DNA from: JAJDFU01 sp964640855
Lineage (GTDB): Bacteria > Bacteroidota > Bacteroidia > Chitinophagales > Saprospiraceae
DNA: 64,000 nt
NCBI GenBank assembly: GCA_964640855.1
Contig: CAZXIX010000010.1
Span: 4,891-68,890 of the forward strand
Direction of reading: 5' to 3'
Of this stretch, positions 45,670 through 54,927 are shown piece by piece. The stretch's first letter is position 1, and every line of letters starts with the position of its first letter. The notes beneath the pieces are model-generated. The model was not told where the DNA came from and searched no databases. It worked only from the letters and a program-made list of their open reading frames with translations. The translations under genes were made by a program, and so were the position numbers.

Positions 45670-46689
45670 ATGATGCAGTTTCCAATCGCGATTTCATTTC
45701 TAATCGGCCTTTCCCTTTTGCTGTGGGGTTGTACGAACCCACCCTCCGATACCCCTCCAATTATTCAAGATGTGGAAGGGGTTAATGAACGGGATACCAA
45801 CCTCATGTGGCTTTCTCATGAGCACATCCTGGTGGACTTCATCGGAGCCGACACCATCGATCCGGCCGACTGGGATCATGACTCGGTGATGCAAGTGATG
45901 GTGCCTTTTTTGCAGGAAGTGAAAGCGAATCAGGTGGATTACTTCGTCGATGCCACGCCGAACTTCCTGGGGCGGGACGCCCGCCTTCTGAAAAAGATGG
46001 CCCGGGAAACCGGCCTTCGGATCCTGACGAATACCGGCCTGTACGGGGCCGTTGGGAATAAGTATATCCCGGCCTACGCCTACGAAAAGTCGGCCGAAGA
46101 ACTGGCTCAGATGTGGATCGCCGAATTCAATGAAGGCATTGAGGATACCGGTATTAAACCGGGCTTCATCAAGATCAGCGTGGATGCAGCCGACCCGCTG
46201 GACCTCCTGCACGCCAAATTGGTCCGAGCCGCAGCCCTTACCCACCTGGAGACTGGATTGACCATCGGCTCGCATACCGGCCCAGCTGTAGGCCTCTGGC
46301 CCCAATTGGAAATTTTGCAGAAAATGGGCGTTTCGCCGGAAGCTTTCATCTGGATCCACGCCCAGAATGAAAAGGACCCTGCCCAGTACCTGAAAGCGGC
46401 CGAAGCAGGCTGCTGGATCAGCCTGGACGGGCTGGGCTGGGAACTGGATGAGCATGTGGAGAAGATCCTTTTTGCTAAAGAAAAGGGGATACTGGATCGC
46501 ATCCTGATCTCGCACGATGCCGGCTGGTATGATCCCCAAAAGGAGGGCCAGGACATCAAACCCTACACGAATATCTTCGAGGAACTATACCCCCGACTGA
46601 AGGCCCGGGGCTTTACGGAAGCGGAGTGGCGCCAGTTGATGTCGGTGAATCCGGCACGGGCTTTTGCTTTGCAGATCCGAATGCTATGA
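45670..46689 (+). CDS. Phosphotriesterase-family lipoprotein
   Basis: 339 residues with a lipoprotein signal (LLLWGC, Cys21). The binuclear-metal amidohydrolase pattern of the PHP/phosphotriesterase group is visible: SHEHILVDF (HxH), bridging Lys in GFIKISVDA, SHTGPAVGL, WIHAQN, and the catalytic Asp in ISHDAGWYD. Characterised relatives hydrolyse phosphotriesters or lactones. In an exported sugar-oxidation cluster, lactone hydrolysis is a fair guess. Its stop overlaps the next start (ATGA, 46686-46689). Confidence 0.87.
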   Translation: MMQFPIAISFLIGLSLLLWGCTNPPSDTPPIIQDVEGVNERDTNLMWLSHEHILVDFIGADTIDPADWDHDSVMQVMVPFLQEVKANQVDYFVDATPNFLGRDARLLKKMARETGLRILTNTGLYGAVGNKYIPAYAYEKSAEELAQMWIAEFNEGIEDTGIKPGFIKISVDAADPLDLLHAKLVRAAALTHLETGLTIGSHTGPAVGLWPQLEILQKMGVSPEAFIWIHAQNEKDPAQYLKAAEAGCWISLDGLGWELDEHVEKILFAKEKGILDRILISHDAGWYDPQKEGQDIKPYTNIFEELYPRLKARGFTEAEWRQLMSVNPARAFALQIRML

Positions 46690-47264
46690 TCCAAACGGAA
46701 AACTTTGAACAGGTGGAAGTCCATTCGGCCGGCCAATTGCGGGCCTGGCTGGGGCAAAACCACGGGCAGAAAGAAAGCATCTGGCTGGTAACTTTCAAAA
46801 AGCATTTCGCCGACAAATACGTTTCTACCTCCGAGGTGCTGGACGAGCTGCTTTGCTTCGGCTGGATCGACGGGATCCGGCGAAAACTGGACGCCGACCG
46901 TACGATGCAGCTCATTTTTCCCAGAAAAGCACAGCACTGGGCAAAGACTTACAAAGAACGGGCGGCCCGGCTGGAAGCGGAAGGAAGAATGCAGAAGCCC
47001 GGTCGAAAAGCCATAGAGGAATCCAAAAAGAACGGGCTCTGGCATTTCATGGACGACGTGGATGCCTTGATCAAACCTAAGGACTTGCTAAAGGCTTTAC
47101 AAACAAATCCGCCGGCAGAAGAAAACTTCAACGCCTTACCACCGGCTACCCAACGGTTCATATTGCGATGGATCAAATTGGCGAAGACCGAAGCCACCCG
47201 AGCCAAACGGATTGAAAAAACAGCAACTTTGGCCCAGAAGGGGGAGAAGATTCCGGGAAGTTAA
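46686..47264 (+). CDS. YdeI/OmdA-family protein
   Basis: 192 residues from ATG 46686, coupled by an ATGA overlap to the preceding gene. Typical features of the YdeI/bacteriocin-protection (OmdA) family: FEQVEVHSAGQLRAWLGQNH, SIWLVTFKKHFADKYVS, LLCFGWIDGIRRKLD, LIFPRKAQHWAKTYKERAA, then a C-terminal helical segment with FNALPPATQRFILRWI. It has no signal peptide. The family is linked to tolerance of antimicrobial peptides in some bacteria, but mechanism is unclear. Last gene of the cluster. Confidence 0.85.
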   Translation: MIQTENFEQVEVHSAGQLRAWLGQNHGQKESIWLVTFKKHFADKYVSTSEVLDELLCFGWIDGIRRKLDADRTMQLIFPRKAQHWAKTYKERAARLEAEGRMQKPGRKAIEESKKNGLWHFMDDVDALIKPKDLLKALQTNPPAEENFNALPPATQRFILRWIKLAKTEATRAKRIEKTATLAQKGEKIPGS

Positions 47265-47357
47265 AAGCCACAAATCAAGAGAAATTCAGGTTTTGGCCCG
47301 TCCCGTTTGACCTTTCTCTTGTTCTTTTTTCTTGATAAGAAAGAAGCAAAAAATCAA

Positions 47358-47551
47358 GGCTGTATCTGCTTTTTTACGCGGCGAAAACTTGAAAAAGCTA
47401 AACGGATAAAACTCGCCATTCCATTAAGGCCCTGCCTAATGCCCCTCGCCAGGCTTTAGTTTGGGGATCTTATAGGGTCTGGGTTCAGGCTCAAACAGTT
47501 ATCCGTTCTTAACGCTTTTTCAACCTTTTCGCCGCTAAAGCAGATAAGGCC
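47358..47551. repeat. Long imperfect inverted repeat
   Basis: The left arm (about 47358-47414) and the right arm (about 47495-47551) are reverse complements over about 50 bases, sharing TATCTGCTTT, GCGGCGAAAA, TTGAAAAAGC and ACGGATAA in the same order, with small indels. The 80-base middle contains no gene. It fills most of the 432-base gap after the YdeI-like gene. MITE-like or a large RNA hairpin; no transposase nearby. Confidence 0.7.
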
Positions 47552-47696
47552 GGTCTTTGAATTCCGCCATCAGCGAAACCGGGAAAACGAAAGGTGCGGG
47601 AGGTTCGGACCGTTTTGCCTGGAAAACGCATTGGGATCCGGGGCAAAATTCACCCTGCCATTTTTTTAGCTTTATCTCTTCGAAATCCAACGACCT

Positions 47697-49352
47697 ATGC
47701 GTACCTCCACCTTTCTTGTAGGCCTTTCTATCCTTCTACTGATGTCTTATCATCCTTCCTCCAAACCTAACTCCGTCCCGATGACCGAAGATTACGAAGA
47801 CCTGCTCGCCCTCTTCCGGGAATGGCGCAGCTTTGAAAACCCACCCCTTCGCGATGGGGCGCCGGACTACACGGCCGCCACCTTCCAACAACGACGCCCC
47901 GCCTTCGAGCGGCTCCAAAAGCGGCTGCTGGCCATGGACACAACAGGCTGGAGCATCCCCCAACGGGTGGACTGGATGATCGTCTGGGCCGAAATGAACG
48001 GCTACGATTTCAACGATCGCATCCTCAAACCCTGGGTGCGCGACCCGGCCTATTACAAATCCCTTTGGACGGCCCGCAGCGATGTGCCCGCCCACGAAGG
48101 CCCCACTCATCACCGTACGACCGAGATCTGGACCTATGCCTTTTCGCTCAGCCCGGCCGAGCGCGACCGGCTCCTGGCCGATTTGCGGGTGATTCCGCCT
48201 CTGAACGAACAAGCCCGGCTCAACCTCACCGGCAACGCCCGGGACCTCTGGATCGCCGGCATTCGAGACATTCGGACGCAAAGCGAAGATCTCCGCCGGA
48301 TCCTCGACCGCGAGGGCGTGGCCGAAGATCCCGAATTGGTCGCCAGCCTCGAAGCAGCCGCATCCTCTACCGACGAGCTGGCCGAATGGCTGGAAGCCCA
48401 ATCCGAAAGCAAAACCGGGCCCTCCGGCATCGGGAAGGACAACTACAGCTGGTACCTGCAGAACGTGCATCTGGTGCCCCTGAGCTGGGAAGATGAAGTG
48501 ATGATCCTGAAACGCGAGCTTGCCCGGGCCTGGTCAGCCCTCAAGCTGGAAGAACACCGCAACCGGGACCTGCCGCCCCTGATCGCGGCCAACAGTCCGG
48601 AGGCTTACGACGCCCTGGCCGAGCGCTCCGCCCAAAGCCTGATGCAATTCCTGGAAGCAGACGAGATCGTCACCGTCAAAGACTACTTCGAACCGGCCTT
48701 GCGCGCGCACCTGGGGGCATACGTACCGCAGGAAACCCGAAACTTTTTCTGGATCGGGGCCCACTACGATCCACGGCCGCTCTATTCGCACTTCTACCAC
48801 TGGTTTGAGCTGGCCCGCATGGATACCGAACCGCATACCAGCGAGATCCGGCGCGGTCCCTTGCTCTACAACATCTTTGATTCCCGCAACGAAGGGATGG
48901 CCACGGCGGTGGAAGAGATGTTTATGCAGGCCGGCCTGTACGACGACCATCCGCGCGTGCGGGAGATCGTTTACATCCTGATCGCCCAGCGAGCCGCCCG
49001 CGGACTGGGTTCCCTCTATGCGCACGCCAACGAAATGACCATGGAAGAAGCCGGCGGCATCCACTCGGAATACACGCCCCGCGGCTGGATGAAAACGGAA
49101 AAGGAATTGCTCATCTTCGAACAACACCTGTACCTGCGCCAGCCCGGCTACGGCACCATCTACATTACCGGCAAGTATCTGGTGGAGCAAGCCATGGCCG
49201 AGTACGCCCGAATGAAGGAATCCCGGGGCGAACCCTTTTATCTGAAGGACTTCTTCGATGGGCTGAATGCCATCGGCAACATCCCCATTTCACTGGGCCA
49301 TTGGGAGCTTACCGGACAGGATGCCGATATCCGGATCTTTACGGATAAATGA
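47697..49352 (+). CDS. DUF885-family protein without HExxH
   Basis: 551 residues with an N-terminal hydrophobic segment (FLVGLSILLLMSY). The C-terminal half aligns with DUF885 metallopeptidase-like proteins: NEGMATAVEEMFMQAGLYD in the place of the usual EGWALYAE helix, and LYLRQPGYGTIYITGKY in place of the PGQALGYK segment. The preceding HExxGHH zinc motif is absent; the corresponding part reads SHFYHWFELARMD. Either the metal site uses other residues or the protein is not a peptidase. It stands between a long inverted repeat and the cytochrome gene. Confidence 0.75.
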   Translation: MRTSTFLVGLSILLLMSYHPSSKPNSVPMTEDYEDLLALFREWRSFENPPLRDGAPDYTAATFQQRRPAFERLQKRLLAMDTTGWSIPQRVDWMIVWAEMNGYDFNDRILKPWVRDPAYYKSLWTARSDVPAHEGPTHHRTTEIWTYAFSLSPAERDRLLADLRVIPPLNEQARLNLTGNARDLWIAGIRDIRTQSEDLRRILDREGVAEDPELVASLEAAASSTDELAEWLEAQSESKTGPSGIGKDNYSWYLQNVHLVPLSWEDEVMILKRELARAWSALKLEEHRNRDLPPLIAANSPEAYDALAERSAQSLMQFLEADEIVTVKDYFEPALRAHLGAYVPQETRNFFWIGAHYDPRPLYSHFYHWFELARMDTEPHTSEIRRGPLLYNIFDSRNEGMATAVEEMFMQAGLYDDHPRVREIVYILIAQRAARGLGSLYAHANEMTMEEAGGIHSEYTPRGWMKTEKELLIFEQHLYLRQPGYGTIYITGKYLVEQAMAEYARMKESRGEPFYLKDFFDGLNAIGNIPISLGHWELTGQDADIRIFTDK

Positions 49353-49392
49353 CGTTAATCCATTCCCTGTTAATTCTTCTATATTTGAATAA

Positions 49393-50025
49393 ATGATCAC
49401 CCAATCCTTCCTCATGAAGAATCCATGGCTCCGTTCCCTGTTTCTGCTTTGCCTGATCTCGGGCATCACCCTGGGATTTGCGCGTACCGAAGACGAAGCG
49501 GAGGAAAAAACGGAGGAGGAAACACCTGAGGCGAAGGAGGCTTACGACAAGATGATGCAGGCCCTCACGCACAAGCGCTGCCTGAATTGCCATCCCTCCG
49601 GCGACCGGCCCCGGCAAGGTGAAGACAGTCATTATCATTATTTCGGGGTGTCGCGGGGAGAAGAGGGTCACGGTGTGGCTGCCCTGCAATGTTCCACCTG
49701 CCACCAGACCGAAAACAATAATTATTCCGGCGTGCCCGGAGCGCCGCATTGGCATCTGGCCCCCTCCAGCATGGCCTGGGAAGGCTTGAGCCGGGCTGAA
49801 ATCGCGGAATCCATTCTGGACCCGGAAAGGAATGGAGGACGCTCCCTGGAAGAGATCGTGAAGCATATGACGGAAGATGCGCTGGTCCTGTGGGCCTGGG
49901 AACCCGGTGTCAACGCCAACGGCGAAGCTCGCGAAAAGCCGCCGGTTTCGAAAGAAGAATTCATTCAAGCCGTCAAAGATTGGGCGGCTGCCGGGGCTCC
50001 CATACCGGAGACAGAAAGTAAATAG
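49393..50025 (+). CDS. Exported di-heme cytochrome c-like protein
   Basis: 210 residues from ATG 49393 (ATG 49414 is an equally possible start). A signal peptide (LFLLCLISGITLGFA) precedes a Glu-rich linker and two CxxCH heme-binding motifs, CLNCH and CSTCH, with a possible distal HYHYF and WHLAP. Placed 36 bases before the two molybdenum-hydroxylase subunits, it is the likely electron acceptor for them in the periplasm. Similar cytochromes accompany isoquinoline-oxidoreductase-type enzymes. Confidence 0.82.
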   Translation: MITQSFLMKNPWLRSLFLLCLISGITLGFARTEDEAEEKTEEETPEAKEAYDKMMQALTHKRCLNCHPSGDRPRQGEDSHYHYFGVSRGEEGHGVAALQCSTCHQTENNNYSGVPGAPHWHLAPSSMAWEGLSRAEIAESILDPERNGGRSLEEIVKHMTEDALVLWAWEPGVNANGEAREKPPVSKEEFIQAVKDWAAAGAPIPETESK

Positions 50026-50061
50026 GAGAACCCATTTGTACTACGATCAACATCATCTGAA

Positions 50062-50529
50062 ATGAAAATATCCTTTAGCCTGAACGGGAAACCGGTATCG
50101 GTAGATGTGGATGAGAATCTTCCTCTCCTCTGGGTGGTCCGGCATTACCTGGATCAGAAAGGGACCAAATTCGGTTGCGGCAAGGCGGCATGCGGTGCCT
50201 GTACCCTGCATGTAGACGGAGAGGCGGTCCGGTCCTGCTCCTATGCCGCCAAATTCGCAGAAGGAAAAGAAGTGACGACCATCGAAGGGCTTTCCCGGGG
50301 GGAAAGACTTCACCCGGTCCAGCAAGCCTGGATGGAGCATATCGTTCCGCAATGCGGCTACTGCCAGCCCGGATTTATGATGGCCACGGCCGCCTTGCTG
50401 GAAAAGATCCCTAATCCCACCGATGAGGATATCGACAACAACATCGTGAACATCTGCCGCTGCGGCACCTACTACCGGATGCGCAAAGCCATCCATCGCG
50501 CTGCGGAAATAAAAGCACTCAACACTTAA
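50062..50529 (+). CDS. iorA: (2Fe-2S) small subunit of a xanthine-dehydrogenase-family enzyme
   Basis: 155 residues. Two [2Fe-2S] clusters are readable: the plant-type CGKAACGACTLHVDG...SCSY and the helical CGYCQPGFMM ... CRCGTYYRM. This is the small subunit of isoquinoline 1-oxidoreductase-type molybdenum hydroxylases, which pass electrons from the molybdopterin to an acceptor. It has no signal of its own and would be exported with the large subunit. 10 bases before the large-subunit gene. The gene name reflects the family; the substrate is not known. Confidence 0.92.
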   Translation: MKISFSLNGKPVSVDVDENLPLLWVVRHYLDQKGTKFGCGKAACGACTLHVDGEAVRSCSYAAKFAEGKEVTTIEGLSRGERLHPVQQAWMEHIVPQCGYCQPGFMMATAALLEKIPNPTDEDIDNNIVNICRCGTYYRMRKAIHRAAEIKALNT

Positions 50530-50539
50530 TCTCCCGATC

Positions 50540-52708
50540 ATGGCTGAAGAACAAAAGAAAAAAGGCTTTTCCCGGCGTAAGTTCCTGATCCGCTCTACGA
50601 TCGGGGTGGGTGTAGTACTGGGTGTCGGCATCGTGACCCGTCCGCTGCAAAAACGCTTCTTGGCCGGGGTCGCCAATACGATTGAAGTTCCCTATTCGGG
50701 AGAAGGGATGGAGCCCCGGCTTTGGTTCGAGATCAAAGCCGATAACAGCATACTATTCCACAGTCCCAAGGTGGAGATGGGGCAGGGAACCCTGACCGGG
50801 CTCGCCCAGATCGCCGCAGACGAACTGGAAGTGAATATGGAAAACATGGAGGTTGTACATGCCTCCTCCATCTCCGGAAATGTGGATCTGTTCTCCACGG
50901 GTGGCAGCACCTCTATCAGTAGCTTGTGGATGCCCTTGCGGGAGCTGGCCGCCACCATGCGGCAGATGATGATCAACGAAACCGCCCGGATCTGGGGGGT
51001 AGAGGCGAGTAGTCTGAAAGCCGAGAGCGGAAAAGTGAAAGGTAGTGGGCAGGAAATAACCTACGGAGAGATCGTAGCACTGGTGCAGGAATGGGATGTG
51101 CCCTCCGCACCGCCGCTCAAAGAGATAAGTGAATACCGGTACGTTGGGCGCCCCGTAACCCGGGTTGATCTCGAGGACAAGGTCCTGGGCGCACCCATTT
51201 TCGGATTGGACATTACCCTGGCGGGTATGCTGTACGGTACGGTCGTTCGGCCCACCCGGATCGGGGCCAAATTCGTCGATGCCGATACCCGCGAAGCCGA
51301 GCAAATGCCGGGTGTGGTCCGGGTGGTGAAGGAAAAAGATTTCGTAGGCGTGGTGGCAGAAACCTGGGAGCAAGCCGAAAGGGCCAAACAAGCCATACAG
51401 GCAAACTGGGAGGTGGAACGGGAATGGGATGAGCAGGATATCCGGGATGCGGTCGAGGTGGGCCAGGGAGATCCTGTCGTCATTCAGAAAAAAGGTTCTG
51501 CCAAACGGATTCTGAAAAACGAGGGAGGTGTCATCACCGCTGAATACCGAAGTCCCCTGGGAGCCCATGCCCAGATGGAACCCAACGGGGCTTTAGCCTA
51601 TGTCGAAGGCGATAAAGCCACCATTCATATTTCTACGCAGGTCGTCGAGATCACCCGAAAGGAAGTGGCTTCCCGGCTGGGTATCAAAAAGGAGGACGTC
51701 AACATCGTCCCTGCTTATTTGGGAGGCGGCTTCGGTCGGAGGCTGCATACTCCCCACGCCATCCAGACGGCGGTGATGTCCCGGGCGGTGGGTAAGCCGG
51801 TCAAGTACTTCTTCACCCGCAAAGAGGAATTTCAGCAGGATATGTTTCGCCCGCCGACCCACAACGTATTGAAGGCCAAACTGGACGAAAACGGCAGGAT
51901 CAAAGCGATCGAGCACAACATTTCCAGCGGGGATGTGATGTACGGATCGCCGCTCCTTCCCGAATTCATGCAAGCCGCCCTCGGCTCGGATGTAGGAGCC
52001 TGGCGGGGGGGTATGATCCAGTACGGAGCCATTCCCAACTACCGGGCGGTTTCCTGGCGGGTCAAATTGCCTTTTGCCACCAGCTGGTGGCGCAGCCTGG
52101 GCCTGCTGGCCAACACCTTTGCCATCGAAAGCTTCATGGACGAGCTGGCCGTAGCAGCCGGAAAGAACCCGGTTCAGTTTCGCCTGGATCAGATCCAGGA
52201 CGATAAAGCGGGTTTCCGCCTCAGGGAAGTCATCCAAACGGCCGCCGACAAAGCCGGCTATACGGATGAAGTCATCAACGGCCGCGCCATGGGCTTTGCC
52301 GCTTCCACCGATGTGAATACGCCCTGTGCGCAAGTAGCCGAAGTCTCCGTGGAAAATGGGGAGATCAAAGTACACAAGGTAACCTGCGTGCTGGACCCTG
52401 GTGTGGTCATCAATCCGGATCAGGTGCGCGCCCAGTGCGAAGGAGCCATCATCATGGGCATGAGTGCCTCCCTGTTCGAAGAGATGACGGTGAAAAAAAG
52501 CGAACTTTGGCCTACCATCTACGGGCCCTACCGGATGGCGTTGATGAAGCATGCGCCCCGGGAGATCGATATTACCCTGCTGGAAAATAACGATACACCC
52601 GGCGGGGTAGGGGAACCGCCCCTGGGGCCGATCGGAGCCGCCGTCGCCAATGCCGTGTTTCGGATCACCGGCAAGCGCCTGCGGGAGATGCCGTTGAAGG
52701 TGGGGTAG
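50540..52708 (+). CDS. iorB: Molybdopterin-binding large subunit of a xanthine-dehydrogenase-family enzyme
   Basis: 722 residues, in the size range of IorB. A twin-arginine signal (FSRRKFLIRSTIGVGVVLG) targets the complex to the periplasm. Family landmarks: VEMGQGTLTGLAQIAADEL, YVGRPVTRVDLEDKVLG, GGGFGRRLHTPHAIQ near the molybdopterin site, and the C-terminal GGVGEPPLGPIGAAVANA with the catalytic Glu in GVGEPP. It hydroxylates a carbon next to nitrogen or oxidises an aldehyde, with electrons leaving by the [2Fe-2S] subunit to the cytochrome. The operon is cytochrome, small subunit, large subunit. Confidence 0.9.
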   Translation: MAEEQKKKGFSRRKFLIRSTIGVGVVLGVGIVTRPLQKRFLAGVANTIEVPYSGEGMEPRLWFEIKADNSILFHSPKVEMGQGTLTGLAQIAADELEVNMENMEVVHASSISGNVDLFSTGGSTSISSLWMPLRELAATMRQMMINETARIWGVEASSLKAESGKVKGSGQEITYGEIVALVQEWDVPSAPPLKEISEYRYVGRPVTRVDLEDKVLGAPIFGLDITLAGMLYGTVVRPTRIGAKFVDADTREAEQMPGVVRVVKEKDFVGVVAETWEQAERAKQAIQANWEVEREWDEQDIRDAVEVGQGDPVVIQKKGSAKRILKNEGGVITAEYRSPLGAHAQMEPNGALAYVEGDKATIHISTQVVEITRKEVASRLGIKKEDVNIVPAYLGGGFGRRLHTPHAIQTAVMSRAVGKPVKYFFTRKEEFQQDMFRPPTHNVLKAKLDENGRIKAIEHNISSGDVMYGSPLLPEFMQAALGSDVGAWRGGMIQYGAIPNYRAVSWRVKLPFATSWWRSLGLLANTFAIESFMDELAVAAGKNPVQFRLDQIQDDKAGFRLREVIQTAADKAGYTDEVINGRAMGFAASTDVNTPCAQVAEVSVENGEIKVHKVTCVLDPGVVINPDQVRAQCEGAIIMGMSASLFEEMTVKKSELWPTIYGPYRMALMKHAPREIDITLLENNDTPGGVGEPPLGPIGAAVANAVFRITGKRLREMPLKVG

Positions 52709-52823
52709 TAGTTGAGTAGTTAAGTGAGAAAATAGTTGAGTGGGAAAGAGGGTTAAAGGGGACTTGAAAAGGAAGTTTCCGACTCGTTATCCGATACCCG
52801 TTACCCGATACCTAATCGAACCT

Positions 52824-53237
52824 ATGCACAATCAATTCGAAGGAACCTGGAAACTGATCGAGTGGGTAGCCGAGCTGCCGGATGGGAATCACGTATTTCC
52901 CTACGGAAAAGAAGCTGTAGGCCGGCTGATGTACACGAGTCAGGGGCAGATGAGCGTGCAGATCATGAAGCGGGACCGCTTTCACTTCCGTACCGATAAC
53001 ATCCTCCAGGGAGAAGCCGAAGAAATGCAGGAAGCCTACAAAGGCTACATCGGTTATGCGGGCACCTATTCGCTGTCGCCGGATGAGGACCGGATCACCC
53101 ATCACATCCAGGTGAGTTCCTATCCCAATTGGGTCGGGCGGAAACAGGTACGGGATTATACCTTCGTCGAAGGAAAACTGCAGATGCACGCCAATCTTCA
53201 ATCCGGCAAACACCGGCTGATCTGGGAGAAGATGTAG
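52824..53237 (+). CDS. Lipocalin-like domain protein
   Basis: 137 residues from the ATG at 52824; the longer frame to 52740 begins in a repeat-rich intergenic stretch. It shows the compact lipocalin-like pattern (FEGTWKLIEWVAELPDG, GRLMYTSQGQMSVQIMK, YKGYIGYAGTYSLSPDE, TYFVEGK-like YTFVEGKLQM). No signal peptide. Members bind small hydrophobic ligands; some act in natural product pathways. It stands alone. Confidence 0.75.
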   Translation: MHNQFEGTWKLIEWVAELPDGNHVFPYGKEAVGRLMYTSQGQMSVQIMKRDRFHFRTDNILQGEAEEMQEAYKGYIGYAGTYSLSPDEDRITHHIQVSSYPNWVGRKQVRDYTFVEGKLQMHANLQSGKHRLIWEKM

Positions 53238-53536
53238 GGAAATGGTTGAGTAGGGAAGTAGGTATCGAATTTCATGGATCTGGGTGTTCAAACGCTGAGT
53301 TTTCCGGAATTGCGGGCGGATTTCCCTTTAGGGAATAAAAGGGCGCGGGGAGGGAAAACGGTATCGGTTATCAGGTATTGGGTTGGAGTGCAGCGGAGAT
53401 CCTGACAATTGGTCCGAATATCAGCCTCCAGGAAAACCAAGATTCGCATCGTCAGGGTATCCGAATATCTGCCTTCAACTCGCCATTTGCCATTTGCTTT
53501 TGTAGAGGTCATTGAAAATCCAAAATCGATCCCATT

Positions 53537-54748
53537 ATGTCGCGACCTTATGACCTTATCTTGCTGGGTGCCACCGGCTTCACCGGCCGCTTTGTGGCTC
53601 AATATTTACTCAAGACCTATGGTTGGGGCGGGGATTTGAAATGGGCCATCGCCGGTCGCAACCTCGGCAAGCTGCATCGGCTGCGGGACGAACTCGGGCA
53701 ATCTGATCTGCCGTATTTCGTGGCCGATAGCCTGGATCCCACTTCCCTGGATCAGATGACGGCCCAGGCGAAGGTGTTGTGCAGCACCGTGGGGCCTTTC
53801 GCCAAATACGGTTCAGAAGTGGTCGCTTCCTGCGTACGCCAGGGTACCCACTATTGCGACATCACCGGGGAGATCCAGTGGATCAAACGCATGATCGACG
53901 CCCATCATCAGGAGGCCGAGGCCAAAAAGCTTCGGATCGTCCACTGCTGCGGCTTTGATTCCATTCCCTCCGACCTGGGCGTTTTCTGGCTGCAAAAGCA
54001 AGCTAAAGAACGCACGGGTCAGTATTGCCGGCACATCAAGACCGGCCTGAAGGCTGCCAAAGGCGGATTCAGCGGCGGCACCATCACCAGTCTGACCAGC
54101 GTGGTCGAGGAGGCCTACCAGGACAAAAGCCTCTTCGGCTTGCTGAACGACCCCTATGGCCTGAATCCGGACGGGCAGAAAGAAGGGCCCGACCGGCGCG
54201 ATCTGCGGGAAGTAGTGTACGATGAAGACTTCAAAAGCTGGATCTGTCCTTTCGTCATGGCGCCGATCAACACCAAGGTCGTCCGGCGGGGGCATGCGCT
54301 GCGGGATTATCCCTACGGCCGGGACTTCCGCTACGAGGAGGTCAGCCTGACCGGCGATGGACTGGGCGGGAAGATCAAGGGCTATGCGATCGGCACCGTG
54401 CTGGGGCTTTTCTACAAAGCCAAACCGGGTTCCTTCAGCAAATGGATGCTGGACAAAATCACACCCGATCCCGGGCAGGGACCCAGCCCGAAGAGCCTGG
54501 AAAACGGCTTTTGGGTCTATGATCAGGTGGGCATACTGCCGGATGGGGAGATCCTCCGATCCCGGATTTCTACCGATTACGACCCGGGTTACGGCTCCAC
54601 CTCACGCATGCTGGGCGAGTCGGCCGTTTGCCTGGCTCAGGACGAGCTGCCCGAAAATTACGGCATGCAAACCCCCGCCTCGGCCATGGGAGACAAGCTC
54701 CTAACCCGCTTGCAGGAGAAGGCAGAGGTGAAGTTTCGGATGAAGTAG
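53537..54748 (+). CDS. Saccharopine dehydrogenase-like trans-acting enoyl reductase family protein
   Basis: 403 residues. An NAD(P)-binding Rossmann fold at the start (LILLGATGFTGRFVAQYL), AIAGRNLGKLHRL, STVGPFAKYGSEVV, THYCDITGEIQW and HCCGFDSIPSDLGVFWL are the signature of the saccharopine dehydrogenase-like group to which mycobacterial trans-acting enoyl reductases belong. It reduces a double bond or carbonyl in a lipid or polyketide-type substrate; it does not look like a true lysine-pathway saccharopine dehydrogenase. No operon partner. Confidence 0.88.
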   Translation: MSRPYDLILLGATGFTGRFVAQYLLKTYGWGGDLKWAIAGRNLGKLHRLRDELGQSDLPYFVADSLDPTSLDQMTAQAKVLCSTVGPFAKYGSEVVASCVRQGTHYCDITGEIQWIKRMIDAHHQEAEAKKLRIVHCCGFDSIPSDLGVFWLQKQAKERTGQYCRHIKTGLKAAKGGFSGGTITSLTSVVEEAYQDKSLFGLLNDPYGLNPDGQKEGPDRRDLREVVYDEDFKSWICPFVMAPINTKVVRRGHALRDYPYGRDFRYEEVSLTGDGLGGKIKGYAIGTVLGLFYKAKPGSFSKWMLDKITPDPGQGPSPKSLENGFWVYDQVGILPDGEILRSRISTDYDPGYGSTSRMLGESAVCLAQDELPENYGMQTPASAMGDKLLTRLQEKAEVKFRMK

Positions 54749-54927
54749 AGGAACGGTTGCTGCTGTGCCTCAATAAAATAAACCCAATTCCTTTTCGGGT
54801 TCGGGAGTGAGAGCTTTTTAAGCCTCGCAGGGTGGACGCCTGCCAAATTGCCGCCTTGCCTTGCCTGTTGGGTTCCTGGCCGTTATCTTGTTCTTGTGAT
54901 TGCGTTACTACGAAACATCCCGCTTTG

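Noticed and set aside
47358..47551. Inverted repeat as the ends of an insertion sequence
   Set aside because: Only 80 bases lie between the arms and no transposase frame exists.
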